From positions 1 to 64,000 of the forward strand of contig NW_024470396.1 in assembly GCF_900496995.4 (NCBI RefSeq): 64,000 nt of DNA, written 5' to 3'. Each line of letters starts with the position of its first letter. The first letter of the stretch is position 1. The position numbers were made by a program, and so were the translations under genes. The stretch comes from Aquila chrysaetos chrysaetos (Eukaryota; Chordata; Aves; Accipitriformes; Accipitridae). Of the stretch, positions 30,898 through 42,095 are shown one piece after another. The notes beneath the pieces were generated by a model. The model was not told the origin of the DNA. It saw nothing but the letters and a program-made list of their open reading frames with translations, and did no database searches.

Positions 30898-31215
30898 TGT
30901 CATAGAATCGTAGAATTGTTTGGGTTGGAAGGGACCATAAAGATCCTCTGGTTCCAACCCCCCCCCAACAATGGACACCTTCCGCGAGACCAGGTTGCTC
31001 AAAGCCCCATCTGACCTGGCCTTGAATGCTTCCAGGGAGGGAGCATCCGCAGGTTCTCTGGGCAACCCGTTCCAGTGCCTCGCCACCCATAGTGAGAAAC
31101 TTCTTCCTAACACCTAAACTAAATGTACTGTCTTTAGGACTGAAGTCATTACCGCCTTGTCCTATTGATGTACACCCTTGTGAAAAGTCCCTCTGCAGGT
31201 TTCTTATAGGCACCC
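30898..31215 (-). mobile_element. CR1 LINE 3' end, left arm
   Basis: The plus strand starts CATAGAATCGTAGAATTG and includes GGTTGGAAGGGACC, GACCAGGTTGCTCAAAGCCCC and GAGAAACTTCTTCCTAA, the typical reverse complement or tail elements of avian CR1. It lacks a coding region. The matching copy is at 57,178-57,480 on the plus strand. Confidence 0.8.
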
Positions 31216-31229
31216 GTTTACGTACTGTG

Positions 31230-32830
31230 AAGTCTGCTATAAGGTCTCCTGCAAAGCTGCATGCCGACAAGCGGTCCGAGAAGGTGAGGCGGTCGTCGAC
31301 TGGGTCGGTGTTGAATAGCAAAGTATTACGTGGCCGCTCGGTTAAGCTTTTCCCTTTTGTTTTGGAGGCGCTGTGCGGGCCACCTTTGGAGCGGGATGAG
31401 CGTTTGAGGTGAGCTGTGGGTTAGCGAGGAGGAGCGTGGGGCTGGTGACTCTTCACGTTTGTGTCTCTCTGTATCTTCGGTACCACGAATGACGACGGCC
31501 GCAGCCTCCGACTCCTCGATGAGCGTGTAAGCGTAATGCGGTGGCGCTTGTGAGGAGCGGGGGAGTTGGGGAAGTAGTTGGCGTTGGCCGACGGGATGCT
31601 TACTCCCTTTCCTGGTTTGGTTTGGGCTTGGTTTTTTTTTGTTTTGTTTGGTTTTGTTTTTTTTCCCCTGCAGGTGACGAAGAGGAGCCCGGCGACTGCA
31701 GGAATATCCCAGTTAGCCCGTGTGATTTTTCTGGATGATGGATTCAGCCCCTCGGCCCTCTGAAAGTGAAGTTGAGGGACCAGGCCTGTGGAGAGGCTGG
31801 GAGGGAGGCACAAAGTTGGGAATTGCTGGGAGGGGTTTTAAAGTTAGTGTAGGAGAGAGGGCTGTCCAGGAGCAGTGCCCTTTGGGCGTGGGAAGGGAGC
31901 GGGTTGCTTTTCAGCACGAGACCAGCGTGTGCCGGGCAGGGCAGTTCCAGCCTGTGTCCTTGGTGGTGCGCAGTTTGTGTAGTCTGTCTTCCGTGCCTTC
32001 GACCTCCCTTGGCTCTCAATGCCGTCATCGGTCTTTGCGCTCAGGGAGCGTGGCGTGCGCTTCGGGAACCGTCCCTAGGGTCTCGAATGCCCTTACTCGT
32101 CGGCACTGTGCCAATCGGGTGTTTCTTTTCTTGCGTTAGGAGCTCTAAAGCGTGGATTGGTCTCGGAAGGTTGCCACTGGTTCTCTTTTGCGGCGCTCCT
32201 CCAGGCTGCTTTGGCAGCTCTGCTCTCTAGCACTGTGTTGTCTTGGACTGGGAGTTCTTCCCTGCATCTTGATGGATGTTCCTAGGTCTTGATGACAGGC
32301 TTCTTATGCATCCCTCATCTTGGTTTTGACAGTACCATCTTGTAACGGGCCGTTACTTTTGCCTCTTCTTCTTTGGGGCTGTCGTAGAGCCTCCTCGCTA
32401 TGTGGTTTTGGATGCTGTAGGCCATCTTGCCGGATGGCAACTCCCGTCCGGGAGTCATTCTTCTTGCTGAGAGTTTTCTCTCCCTTTGAATCGCCTTGTT
32501 GGTAGCGTTCTGTGTTGTGTGTGTTTGTGCATGGGTGTGTTTGGCTTGGAGCTGCTCTGCCCGGGGATGTAGAGTCAGGGGTAGGTGGAACAGCAAGAAG
32601 AGTCTGTGGGTGAAATGTTGATTTGACTTAATTGTTTAGGCGAGGGTTGTACAGTAATCTTGGCTCCAGTAGCCGTCGGCGGGCTTTCTGGACAGCTGTG
32701 CTGATAGTGTTTTACGAAGACGATTGGAGCCACGTGGCACGGGCTGTTGAGGGGTAATGAAGCAGATTTGAGTCTCTAAGGTGTTAAGTCTTGCATGTGA
32801 TGGGCCTAAAGTTTGGCCCCTCTTTTTTTT

Positions 32831-32861
<31 letters not shown>

Positions 32862-33290
32862 CCTCTAAGATGGCAGGCTGTAGTTGGACTCCAGATGGTA
32901 TTCCTAGACGGAATCAAGACCTCTGGAGTTGTTAAGCTCTTGCTCTGCATCTTGGTGACTCGTTCAATATGTTTTTTTTTTTCAGATGCAGAGGGACAAG
33001 TGGTGTGCCACAGAGCGACGGAGGAGGGGAGCCGAGCAGCGTAAGAAGGTGGGTCCGTGAGTGGAATCAGAGGGAACGATGTGGCTGGTGGCTCTATGAC
33101 TAGCTCATAGGGTTCTCTTTTTCTTTTATTTTGAAGGTACGAAGCAAGGAGCGAAGCGGGCCATCGGTACTGGAGGTGACTCGGGCAAGTTGAGCTGCGA
33201 CTACTGGGTTAAAGGAACTGTTTCTTTCGAGGTGTCAGTATTGTTGGCAAAGTTGGAAGCATCCCTTGTCATTTGTTTTTTGGAGGTGGA
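31230..33290 (+). repeat. first 2.06-kb tandem subunit, left arm, with exon-like segments
   Basis: Exon-like pieces with splice borders include about 31,372-31,410 (ends TTTGAG|GTGAGC), about 31,482-31,530, about 31,675-31,720 (GDEEEPGDCRNI reading), 32,986-33,048 (63 bp, MQRDKWCATERR) and 33,137-33,189. The last has lost its donor: CAAG|TTGAGC here against CAAG|GTGAGC in the right arm. Equivalent pieces recur 2,056-2,074 bp downstream. T-runs precede several acceptors. Protein identity is unknown. Confidence 0.55.
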
Positions 33291-35140
33291 GCACACAGCC
33301 TTGGAGGGGCGAAGTCGCAGGCTGATGAGCAGTGTGAGAAGGTGAGGTGATTGTGGGCCAGGTTGGTGTTTAATATCAAAGTATTATGTGGTTGCTCAGT
33401 TAAGCGTTTGCCTTTTGTTTTGCAGGGGCTGTGCGGGCCACCTTTGGAATGGGATGAGCATTTGAGGTGAGCTGTGGCTTAGGGAGGAGGAGCGTGGGGC
33501 CAGTGACTTCTCAGGAGTGCTATGCTAATTTTGTGTGTCTTGGTGTCTTAGGTACCATGAGAGATGATGGCTGCAGGGTCTGACTCTGGAATGAGCAGGT
33601 AAGCATAACACTGTGGTGTGAGTGATTAAGTAGGGGGTTGGGAAAGTAGTTGGTGTTGGCTGATGGGTTGCTTACTGCCTCTTCTGATTTTGTTGCTTTT
33701 TTTTTTGTCTTCATTGCAGATGATGAAGAGGAGCCTGGCGACTGCAGGAACATCCTAGTGAGCAGGTGTGGTTTTTCTGCATGATGGATTCAGACCCTCG
33801 GCAAGCTAAGTTAAGGGACCCAGGCTGGGGAGAGGCTGGGAGGGAGGGACACAGCTGGGAGTTGCAGGGAGGGGTTCTGAAGTTATTGCAGGAGAGAGGG
33901 CTGTCCCAAAGCCGTCCCCTTTGCGCAGGCGAAGGGAGCAGGTTGCTTTTCAGCACAAGACCAGTGTGTGCCGGGCAGGGCAGTTGCAGCCTGTGCCTGT
34001 GGTGGTGTGTAGTTTGTGTAGTCTGTCTCTTGTGCCTTAGGCCTTCCTCGGGTCTCGATGTCCTTGTCGCGCTTTGTGCCGGAGAAGCACGGCATGCGCT
34101 TTGGGCGCCATCCCTAGGGTCTCGAATGCCCGTACTCATTGTCCCGGTGCCAATCGGGTGTTTCTTTTCTTGCGTTAGGAGCTCTAAAGCGTGGATTGGT
34201 CTCGGAAGGTTCCGGTCGTTCCTCTTTTGCGGTATTCTTCTGGGCTGCTTTGGCAGCTCTGTTCTCTAGCCGTCCATTTTCTCGGCCTGGGACTTCTTCT
34301 CCGCATCCTGATGTCCTTAGGTGTCAATGCCAGGCTTCTGGTGCATCCATCGTCTTGGTTTTGACGGTGCCGTCTTGTAACGAGCTGTTCCATTCGACTC
34401 CTGTTCTTGGGGTCTGCCGTAGAGCCTCCTAGCCTCATGGTTGCGGCCCTGTAGGTCGTCTTGCCCGACGGCGCCTCCCATCCAGGAGTCATTCGTTTTG
34501 CTGAGAGTTTTCTCTCTCTCTTTGAATCACCTTGTTGGTAGCGTTCCACGTGGCGACATTCTGCACACAGGCGTGTTTGGCTTGGAGCTGCTCTGCCCAG
34601 GGATGTGGAGTCAGGGGTAGGTGGAACAGCGATAAGAGTCTACGGGTGAAATGTTGATGTGCCTAGACCATTTAGGCGAGGGTTGTACAGTCATTTTGGC
34701 TCGAGTAGCCATCGGCGGGCTGTGTGGACAGCCGTGCCGATAGTGTTGTATGGAGACAATTGGAGCCGTGTGGCAGGGGCTGTTGAGGGGCAGTGAAGCG
34801 GATTTGACTCTCTAAGGTGTTAAGTCTTGCACGTGATGGGCTTAAAGTTTGGCCCTGTTTTGTGTGGTGGTTTTTTTTTTTGGTTGGTGGTTTTTTGTGT
34901 GTTTTGTTTTTTTTTTTTTTTTTTTTTTTTAATGGCAGGCTGTATTTGGACTCTAGATGGTCTTCGTAGCTGGAATCAAGACCTATGGAGTTGTTAGTCT
35001 CTTGCTCTGCATCCATGTGACTTGTTTGATATGGTGCTTTTTTTTTTTTTTTTTTCAGATGCAGAGGGACAAGCTGTGTGCCACAGAGCGACGGGGGAAG
35101 GCAGTGGAGCGCCGTAAGGAGGTGGGTCTGGGAGTGCAGT
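33291..35140 (+). repeat. second 2.06-kb tandem subunit, left arm
   Basis: This is a repeat of the previous subunit with the same order of exon-like pieces: about 33,286-33,341, 33,427-33,466 (GCAG|GGGCTGTGC), 33,553-33,598, 33,720-33,770 and 35,059-35,121 (63 bp). The second of the short exons is frameshifted relative to the inferred ancestral reading, with stops in all three frames. The subunit is therefore at least partly pseudogenic. Confidence 0.55.
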
Positions 35141-35164
35141 CGGAGGGAAGATGTGGCCAGTGGC

Positions 35165-35720
35165 TCTATGAGATTGCTTTGCTGTGCATTGCGGTTTTTT
35201 TGCTTTGTATTGATCTGTATTTGCCTTTGTCTTGCGTTGTTTTGCTCTGTATTTGCATTGACTGTCATGTGAGGTTGTCTCGTGTTGTATGACCTTTATT
35301 GTGTTTTTTCTGGCATTGTAGTGCTCTGTGCTTTTATTGACTGTCATCTGAGACTATCTTGCATTGTATTGCTTAATATTGGTTTGTGTTCTGCTGCTCT
35401 GTACTTGCATTGTTTGCCATCTGAGATTGTCTCGCTTTGCATGGCCCTGCATTGTGTTTTGTATTGCAGTGCTCTGTACTTGTATTGAGTGCCATCTGAG
35501 ACTGCCTTGCATTGTCTGGTTCTGTATTGGTTTTGTATTGTTTTGGTCCGTACTTGTATTGACTGTCATCTGAGAGTCTCTTGTATTGGCCCTGTCCTGT
35601 TTTGTCTGGTATGGCTGTGCTCTGAGTTGTTTTGTCTTGACTGAGATAAGAGTACTGCCTTGTATGGCATTATACTTTGCATGCAAATTGCATGGCTCTG
35701 TTTGTGTGTGTATTGTATAG
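35165..35720 (+). repeat. TTG-rich tandem repeat, about 75-bp period, left arm
   Basis: The word TGCTCTGTACTTGCATTG and close variants recur at about 35,243, 35,322, 35,395, 35,469 and 35,542, with CATCTGAGA at a fixed distance after each. There are about seven degenerate units. The right-arm copy is 52,365-52,925. Confidence 0.8.
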
Positions 35721-35981
35721 CATTGTAGAGACAGCTTAGAAGGCTTAATGACTTTGGGTTCTTTGCACGCAAGGAGTTGAGTGGATCACAATTGGACTGT
35801 GAACTAGTATAGAGTAAGGCAGTAACTGGGCAATGGTTCATATTGTTTATGCGGATGCTTTGTGACAAGCCTCTAGAAATGGTCAAGGCCTTGAGGTCCG
35901 AGTAGCAGCGTGATGGGCCTCGGAGCGATCGGTAACTTTGGGACATCTCTGTGTTTGTGATGCTCTGGTTTTTCAAGTGCC

Positions 35982-36185
35982 ATGGAGGACACTGACTGTG
36001 AGGATGTGTTATTTTTTGGAATAGGTGGGAAGCAGGATAGGGGAGTGGTGGAGGACTTCTCTCTCAAGGATGAAGTGTCTAATAAAAAGCTTTGTGTGTT
36101 GTTTTTGCAGGTGATGACAGGGCACGAGGTGCTTGAAGGAACCTTGCATTTAGGTGACATGGCTGCTGTGGAGGTTGGACTGTGA
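35982..36185 (+). CDS. 67-codon frame conserved in both arms
   Basis: The frame starts ATGGAGGAC and stops TGA. The right-arm copy (51,910-52,113, minus) has the same length and one replacement (Asp/Gly at residue 5). A pyrimidine stretch with TTTTTGCAG at 36,100-36,108 and a GT at 36,150 suggest that the second half may instead be an exon with the first half a separate exon. Product unknown. Confidence 0.3.
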   Translation: MEDTDCEDVLFFGIGGKQDRGVVEDFSLKDEVSNKKLCVLFLQVMTGHEVLEGTLHLGDMAAVEVGL

Positions 36186-37045
36186 CACGTGGCACTGTGA
36201 AAGCTCAGTATCAGGTTGAAAATGCACGGATGGTGGAGATGATGGTGTGTGTTGAAACATTGGTGTAACAGAAGGGTAGTTTGTGGGGAGTTTGGAAGGA
36301 GGTTGGGCTCGGGCCAGGGTTTTTGCAGGTGGGGCGATTTTTGAGTCCCCCGGTGCCACAGGCACGGGGTGATGGCCCTTTGATGGTGGTGGGCAGTTGC
36401 ATGGATGAGTTGAGAGTGAGGACTGGCATGTATGTGATCTGAATGAGTGGTGTGCTGTGAATGTGTGTAACCTTGTAGGGTTATGTGGTTTAGCCTTGTT
36501 ATGTTTTTTCCTTTCAGGTTGGATGTAGAGTTGAGATGTTTTTCAGGGAAATAGAAAAAAAAAAAAAAAATTAGAATGAAAAAACCCAGCTGGGATATGG
36601 GTTGGTTTTTGGTATTGTCCCATCTTGTTCTGCCCCCCCCCCCCCCCCCTTTTTTTTTTTTTTTTCCCCTGGTCCTAGCCGGTCCATGAGGCGATGCTGA
36701 TCGCCAATGTTCGGACCAGGGTCCGGCTTGGGCCAGGGTTTTCACAGGCAGGGCAATTTTTGTTCAAGGCTCCTGGGAATGGTGTTCCCATGCAGTGCTG
36801 CCCTGGAATGTGTTAATTGCCACTTAGTGCAGGGAATTATGTTGTTCAGCGGATGGTCTTTGGAAGACAGTTGAGGATTTTGCGGGTGGGGGGGGGAGTT
36901 GGAGTAGATAGCCAGCATTGAGTAGGCCAGGGTTGTGAAGTGCGTGGGTGTAACTGTATTTTTCTGTGGTGGGTTTGTCATATATTTGGGTGCTCTTTGT
37001 AGTTTGTGATGTAATGATGTTTTTCAATTTTTATTTTTGTGCGTA
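36186..37045. other. arm intronic DNA with homopolymers
   Basis: No gene is recognised. A related pair of segments (GGCCAGGGTTTT.GCAGG.GGGC) occurs at about 36,310 and 36,730. An A-run lies at about 36,554-36,570 and a C-run followed by a T-run at about 36,635-36,666. In the right arm the equivalent homopolymer has a different length (51,427-51,467). Confidence 0.5.
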
Positions 37046-37117
37046 GGTGTGGAAGTGGACAGTCTGTCAAGAGGAGCGGAGCTCACTTGTTTTCTGCCCA
37101 GGAACAGGGATCGTGGA
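37046..37117 (+). CDS. candidate 72-bp exon, left arm
   Basis: TTTGTGCGTAG precedes it and GTGGAG|GTAAAC follows. It is 72 bp, open in all three frames, so the reading frame cannot be chosen. The right-arm copy (about 50,982-51,053) differs by one base in the part compared. Conservation with splice borders is the only support. Confidence 0.35.
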
Positions 37118-37790
37118 GGTAAACCTCTGGATGTGAAGCGACAGATGTAATGGGAGTGAGGAATGTGGAAAAGACCACTCTGTAGAGAATTGCAGGCACT
37201 AAATAGTGGCATTTCTTCTTAAGGTAATGCTAAATTTTTGGAGTTTAAATGTATTCGTAAACATAATGATTGAAAGAGGAACAAAACTAATAGTGGCAAA
37301 TATTTGACCAATGCAGCCATAACTCTTTTCTATACATTGTAGTAAAAGTACATTGTAGAATTGGACTGTAAATACTGACACAGCTGAATGTATGTGAAGA
37401 CAGTAATGGACCAAATGAAACAATAAAAATAAAATGAAAAAAAGGCAGGTAATTAGGTCTCCTTGTGAGAATCACAGTACTAATGGCAATCGCAAAGGCA
37501 AGTGCAGAGCGAAGCATGCACGTTTAGGGCCCATAGGTAAACTTAGCTGTTTAAGTAAGTGAAAGTGTTCGTTAGAATTAGACATCCAAGGGAGAGTTGT
37601 AGATAGCTCAAGGTAAATGTAGCTGCAGATGGGTTAATAGAAAAGGTGTGCATTACTGGCTCTAGTAATTGCACAACTTTGAAATTGGTGCTGTAGCTAT
37701 GTAACTGCGACATGGGCTCGGGCGCGGTGTGGCGCCGAAATGGGCTCGGTTACTGGATAATATGTGTATAATATGTGGGGTTTTTTCATT
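37118..37790. other. arm intronic DNA ending in a single copy of the 28-bp GC motif
   Basis: This AT-rich DNA matches 50,390-50,980 inverted. Near 37,710-37,740 there is one copy of the motif GGGCTCGGGCGCGGTG.GGCGCCGAAAT, which is amplified about 17-fold in the right arm. No gene is evident. Confidence 0.6.
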
Positions 37791-38440
37791 CTGTATCTCA
37801 CTCTTCCTGTTCTTCTCTTTCTCTGACCCTTTATGGTGCTCCCTAACCTTTTTATTTATGTCTTCTATCTCTCTGCAAGGGTCCTAATACCTCTCTTTCT
37901 CCAACCTCCTGTGTTTCTCACAGTCTCTTTCTATCTCTTGTCATTATTCTCATCTGTCACTTTGTCTTACTTCCTGTACCATAGTATCATGTTGTATTTG
38001 TTTTTCCTGCTTTTTTCTCCATTTGTCCAGATCCCTGTTCCTGTTTTCTTCTATTGCTGTCCCTCTGCCCTGCTTCCTCTTGCTATCTTTTCTGTATTCC
38101 TCTCTGTTCCATTCCCTCTTCCATCCTTTCTAACTGTATCCCCCTGTCCAGCTAGCTGTCCCTTCTCTCTCTTTTCTCTCTTCCTCTATCTCTCTCTCAC
38201 TGCTTATCAATCACAGTTTTTTTTTTCCTCCAGTGCTGTCCTGCTCTCTGTCCCTTTTTTCTTACACTCATTCTGTCATGCTCCCTGTGTCTTTTTTTTA
38301 ATTTCTCCATCTCTGTTCTGCAGCCTATCACTATTTTTTCCTCTTCCATTCCTCTGTTCTTCTTCCAGTCCTTGTCTCTCTCTCCCTTTGTTCTTTTTCC
38401 TTTCCTTTTTTCCTTTCTTGCTACATCTCTGTTCTGCTCC
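37790..38440 (+). repeat. polypyrimidine tract, left part, left arm
   Basis: This C/T-rich DNA is of the same kind as 2,090-3,385. It is cut off at 38,441 by the CR1 insertion and continues after it at 39,770. Confidence 0.7.
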
Positions 38441-39768
38441 CTAGAATAGAATCAAATCAAATTATGAAATTTGGAAAAGACCTCTAAGATCATTAAGTCC
38501 AACCATCAACCCAACACTACCATGCCCACTAAATCATACCCCCAAATGCCACATCTACGTGCTTTTTGAACATCTCCAGGGATAGTGACTCTATCACTAC
38601 CCTAGGCAGCCTGTTCCAATGCCTGACAACCCTCTCAGTAAAGAAATTTTTTCTGATATCCAATCTAAACCTTCCTGGCGCAACTTCAGGCCATTTTTTC
38701 TTGTCCTATCTCTAGTTACTTGATAGAAAAGACCAGCACCCACTTCGCTACAACCCCCCTTTAGGTAGTGGTGGAGAGCAATAACGTCTCCCTTCAGCCT
38801 CCTTTTCTCCGGACTAAACCACCCCAGCTTCCTCAGCTGCTCCTCATAAGATTTATGCTCCAGGCCCCTCACCAACTTGGTTGCCCTTCTCTGGACATGT
38901 TCCAGCACCTCAATGTCTTTCCCGTAGCGAGGGGCCCAAAACTGAACGCAGTACAAGAGGTGCAGCCTCACCGGTGCCGAACACAGGGGAAAAATTGCTT
39001 TTCTGCTCCTGCTGGCCACACTGTTTCTGGCTTATATTCAGCTGGCTGTCAACCAGCACCCCCAGGTCTTTTTCCACTGGGCAGCTTTCCAGCCGCTCTT
39101 TCCCAAGCCCTTAGTGCTGCATGGGGTTGTTGCAACTGAAGTGTGGGAACAGGTACTTGGCATTGTTGAGCATCATGTAATTAGCCTTGGCCCATCGATC
39201 CAGCCTGTCCAGATCCCTCTGTAGAGCCTTCCTACTCTCAAGCAGATCAGCCCTCCCTCCCAACTTGGTGTTGTCTGCAAATTTACTGAGGGTAGACACA
39301 AGCCCCTCATCTAGATCATTGATGACAAAGATACTAAAGAGAACTTACCCCAAAACTGAGCCCTGGGGAACACCACTTGTGACAGTTAGTCAACCAGATT
39401 TAACTCTGTTCACCACAACTGTCTGGGCTCAGTGATCCAGCTAGTTTTTTTACCAAGTAAAGAGTACACCTGTCTAAGCCATGAGCTGCCAGCTTCTCAA
39501 GGAGTATGCCATGAGAGACAGTGTCAAAGGCCTCGCTGAAGTCAAGGTAGATAACATCCACAGCCTTTCCCTCATCCACTAGGCGGATCACCTGGACATA
39601 GAAGGAGATCAGGTTGGTCAAGCAGGACCCGCTTTTCATGAACCCACACTGGCTGGGCCTGATCCCATGGTTGTCCCACACATGCCATGTGAGTGCACTG
39701 AAGATGAACCGCTCCATAATATTCCCCGGTCCCAAGGTCAGGCTGACAGGCCTGTAATTCCCCTCTCT
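38441..39768 (-). mobile_element. 5'-truncated CR1 LINE with reverse-transcriptase remnant, left arm
   Basis: Its sense is minus. The 3' end is at 38,443 (ATAGAATCAAATC...). RT remnants include the NYRPVSL and FDTVSHGI stretches, a SGVPQGS-type region and a (F)ADNTKLGG segment. Stops and a frame change break the frame. Here the FADD motif is FADN, while the right arm keeps FADD. It is inserted in the polypyrimidine tract before the arms duplicated, as both arms share it. Confidence 0.88.
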
Positions 39769-40945
39769 ATTTCTCTGTCCTATTCTCTCTGCAGTTTTTT
39801 TTGTTTTCTGATGCTCTGTCCTGTTCCTTGTCACTATCTTTTCTCACTCTGTTTCTGTCCTGCTCTGTGTCTTTTAATTTCCCTCTCTGCGCCTGTACGT
39901 GCCGCTCTGTGTCCCTGCCTTCCTATCTCTCGTCTTCCTACTTTCTCATTCTCTCTCTATCCCTTTGTCTTGCTCGCTGTTGCTGTTTATTTTTTGTCAT
40001 TCTGGATCTCACTGTCCCCGTCCTCCTTCCTGTTCATCTCTTGCTCTCTCTGACCCTTTGTGCTGCTTCCTGCCCCTTTTTTATTCACCCTCCCTCTCTC
40101 TGCAGGGCTCCTGATACTTCTCTTTCTAAATTCCCCAACGCCCTGGGCTTCTCGCGGTCTCTGGCGCTCTCTCTGGGGCGCGCGCTCTCCTTGTCGTTGT
40201 TCTTGTCTGTCGCTCTGTCTTGCTTCCTGTCCCGTCGTTTCTCGCTGTATCCCTTTGTCCCGCTCCCTGCTTGTATTCTATTCCTCTCTGTCGTGAGGAC
40301 CGTCCCAGTTTTTTATCTGCGTCCTGCCGCTGTCCTGATTTGTCCTTCTCTGCCATGTTCCCTGTCTCTCTTTCTGTCTCTTTTCCTCTGTCCCTGCTGC
40401 TTATTTCTCCATCTCTGTCCAGACCCCTGTCCCTTCCCCCCCGCCCCGCCCTGCAGTCCCTCTGCCTTGCTTTCTTTCGCTCCGCTTTTCTGTCTGTCTC
40501 TCTCTGCCCCATTCCCTCTCCCGTCCTTTCTAACTGTGTCCCCCTGTCCAGCTAGCTGTCTCTTCTTTCTTTTTTCTGTCCCTCAGTACTTTTTTCTTTT
40601 CCCGTATCTCTCTCCCGCTGCCCGTCGCAGTTGGTTTTTTCTCCTCCGATGCTGGCCTGCTCTTTGTCCCTTTTGTCTCTCTCTGTCCTTCCGTCGTGCT
40701 CACTGTGTCTATTTAATCCCTTCATCTCTGTCCTGCAGCCCGTCGCGATTTTTTTTTTTCTCTTCCGTCCCTTTGTCCTGCTCCCCGTCCTTGTCTCTCT
40801 TTCCCTTGGTTCTGCCTCCCGTCTTTTTTTTCCTTTCTTTCTCCATCTCTCTGTCCTGCTCCCTATCCCTCGCGCGCGCTCTCTGTTTCTGCGTCCTTCT
40901 CCTTGCCTTTCCCCCACGTTCTCTGTCTTGTTCCCTCTTTGGTTT
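39769..40945 (+). repeat. polypyrimidine tract, main part, left arm/U2
   Basis: This tract is collinear with 2,400-3,385 in U1 and, inverted, with 46,690-47,845. It has the same word repeats (CCTGTCC, CTGCTCCC). Apparent long frames are compositional. Confidence 0.75.
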
Positions 40946-41850
40946 TCTTGTTTTCCGGGTGGCTGGGCCCGGCTACCCGCGGGGGTGCTTCGGCTCGGGG
41001 GTTTGGGGTGGGGGCCTGGCCGTGCCGGCGATGGCGGGGAAATAAAGCCTGAAAGGGCAATCGCGAAGCGACGCCCTGCCTGTGCTGGGGCTGCCCCGCA
41101 GAGGCGTGGGGCCGGGCCCTCCGCAGGTCGCGGGCACTCCCCAAAACTGCGCGTGGGGCCCCGGGGGTGCGGGGCTGCGGGGTGGCTACGCTCGGCGTCG
41201 CCCATGGGCGCTGCAGGGTCAGAAAGGGAGAACAAGTTTTCTGTTCCCGGGGCTTGACGACAGGCTCGCGCGGCTGATTTTGGGGCTCGGAAACAGACCG
41301 AGCTGCGCGGCTTTGGGCCCAGAAACAGAGGTCCGGCCCTGCGTTTTTGGGCCTTGAGAACAGGCTCGGCAGCCGGGGTTTTTGGCTCCCAAAGGGGCCC
41401 CGAGTCCGCTGGTGTGGGGGCCAAAAGCGGAAGCCGGCGTGGCTGGTTTGGCAGGCGGGTGGGAGGGTGTTGGGGGCTGCGGGGGGAAGCAGGGGGTGGG
41501 CAGGGTGCGTGGACCCTCCCCGGAGATGGGGGTCTGGTGGTGTCGGACGCCGAAGTTCGGGAGGCCGGCGCGCAGCAGGCCGCACTCAACTTCTGCGATG
41601 GTCTGTGGGGGGAAAGGCGCTTTTCAGACCCCACGTGCCCTCTTTGAGTCCAGCTCTTCTTTCTGCGCTGCTCAGAATAGTTGTTCAGTAATTAATCGCC
41701 CGAACTAACGACTATTTATACGGCGTGTAACTCTGACGTTTAATCCCGATGCTCCAGTTTTGACAGCAGTTGATATACAACCTTGTGGAAAGGCCAGACC
41801 GTTGCACGTAGCTGGAGCTTGTAAGGAGAAGCAGCTGAAATCAGCCGGAG
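40946..41850 (+). repeat. GC-rich intronic block of unit U2 (ERV-L empty site)
   Basis: This block is collinear with 3,386-3,438 joined to 10,671-11,510. The uninterrupted GTTTGGGGTGGGGGCC at about 41,000 is the pre-insertion site of the ERV-L. The inverted repeat with the right arm ends at about 41,251, exactly where the right arm meets the gap. Confidence 0.75.
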
Positions 41851-41996
41851 CTTCAGCTGTGTCAACAGCTGTACCGAAGATGATGCAAAAATACTTTTTG
41901 CTCTGCTCCATCGTACTGTCTTCACAAACCTTCACAAAAAAAGGCAGCTTTGTATTCCTACCCAGCTTTATGCTAACGGGTTTTTTCTTCTCTCAG

Positions 41997-42095
41997 CTGG
42001 ATGTCAGCTGGCACCGTTTCGCCGTGCTTGCCCTTTCTTCTGCCATGACAATACGAGACAGATGGAAAGAATCCATAGTGGTCTGCAAGTACAAG
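41997..42095 (+). CDS. candidate coding exon A, unit U2 (33 codons)
   Basis: The borders are TTCTCTCAG and AAG|GTACGT. It has the same length and phase as U1 exon A. The reading starts LDVSWHRF and ends RWKESIVVCKYK. Compared with U1, 11 of 33 residues differ with no silent change, while the flanking intron differs at roughly 7% of sites by eye. Confidence 0.55.

Larger units (their letters stand above)
28052..41251 (+). repeat. left arm of a 13-15 kb inverted repeat
   Basis: From the TGATACTGAAAAGCC at 28,052 onward, every landmark reappears in inverse order on the minus strand from 61,086 down to 46,382. These include the edge LTR, the 170-bp exon, the CR1 end, the 2.06-kb subunits, the TTG repeat, the 72-bp exon, CT tracts, the CR1 and the GC-rich block. 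By eye, divergence is a few percent plus insertions and deletions. The arm lies inside unit U2, between the first-intron start and the GC-rich block. Confidence 0.92.
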
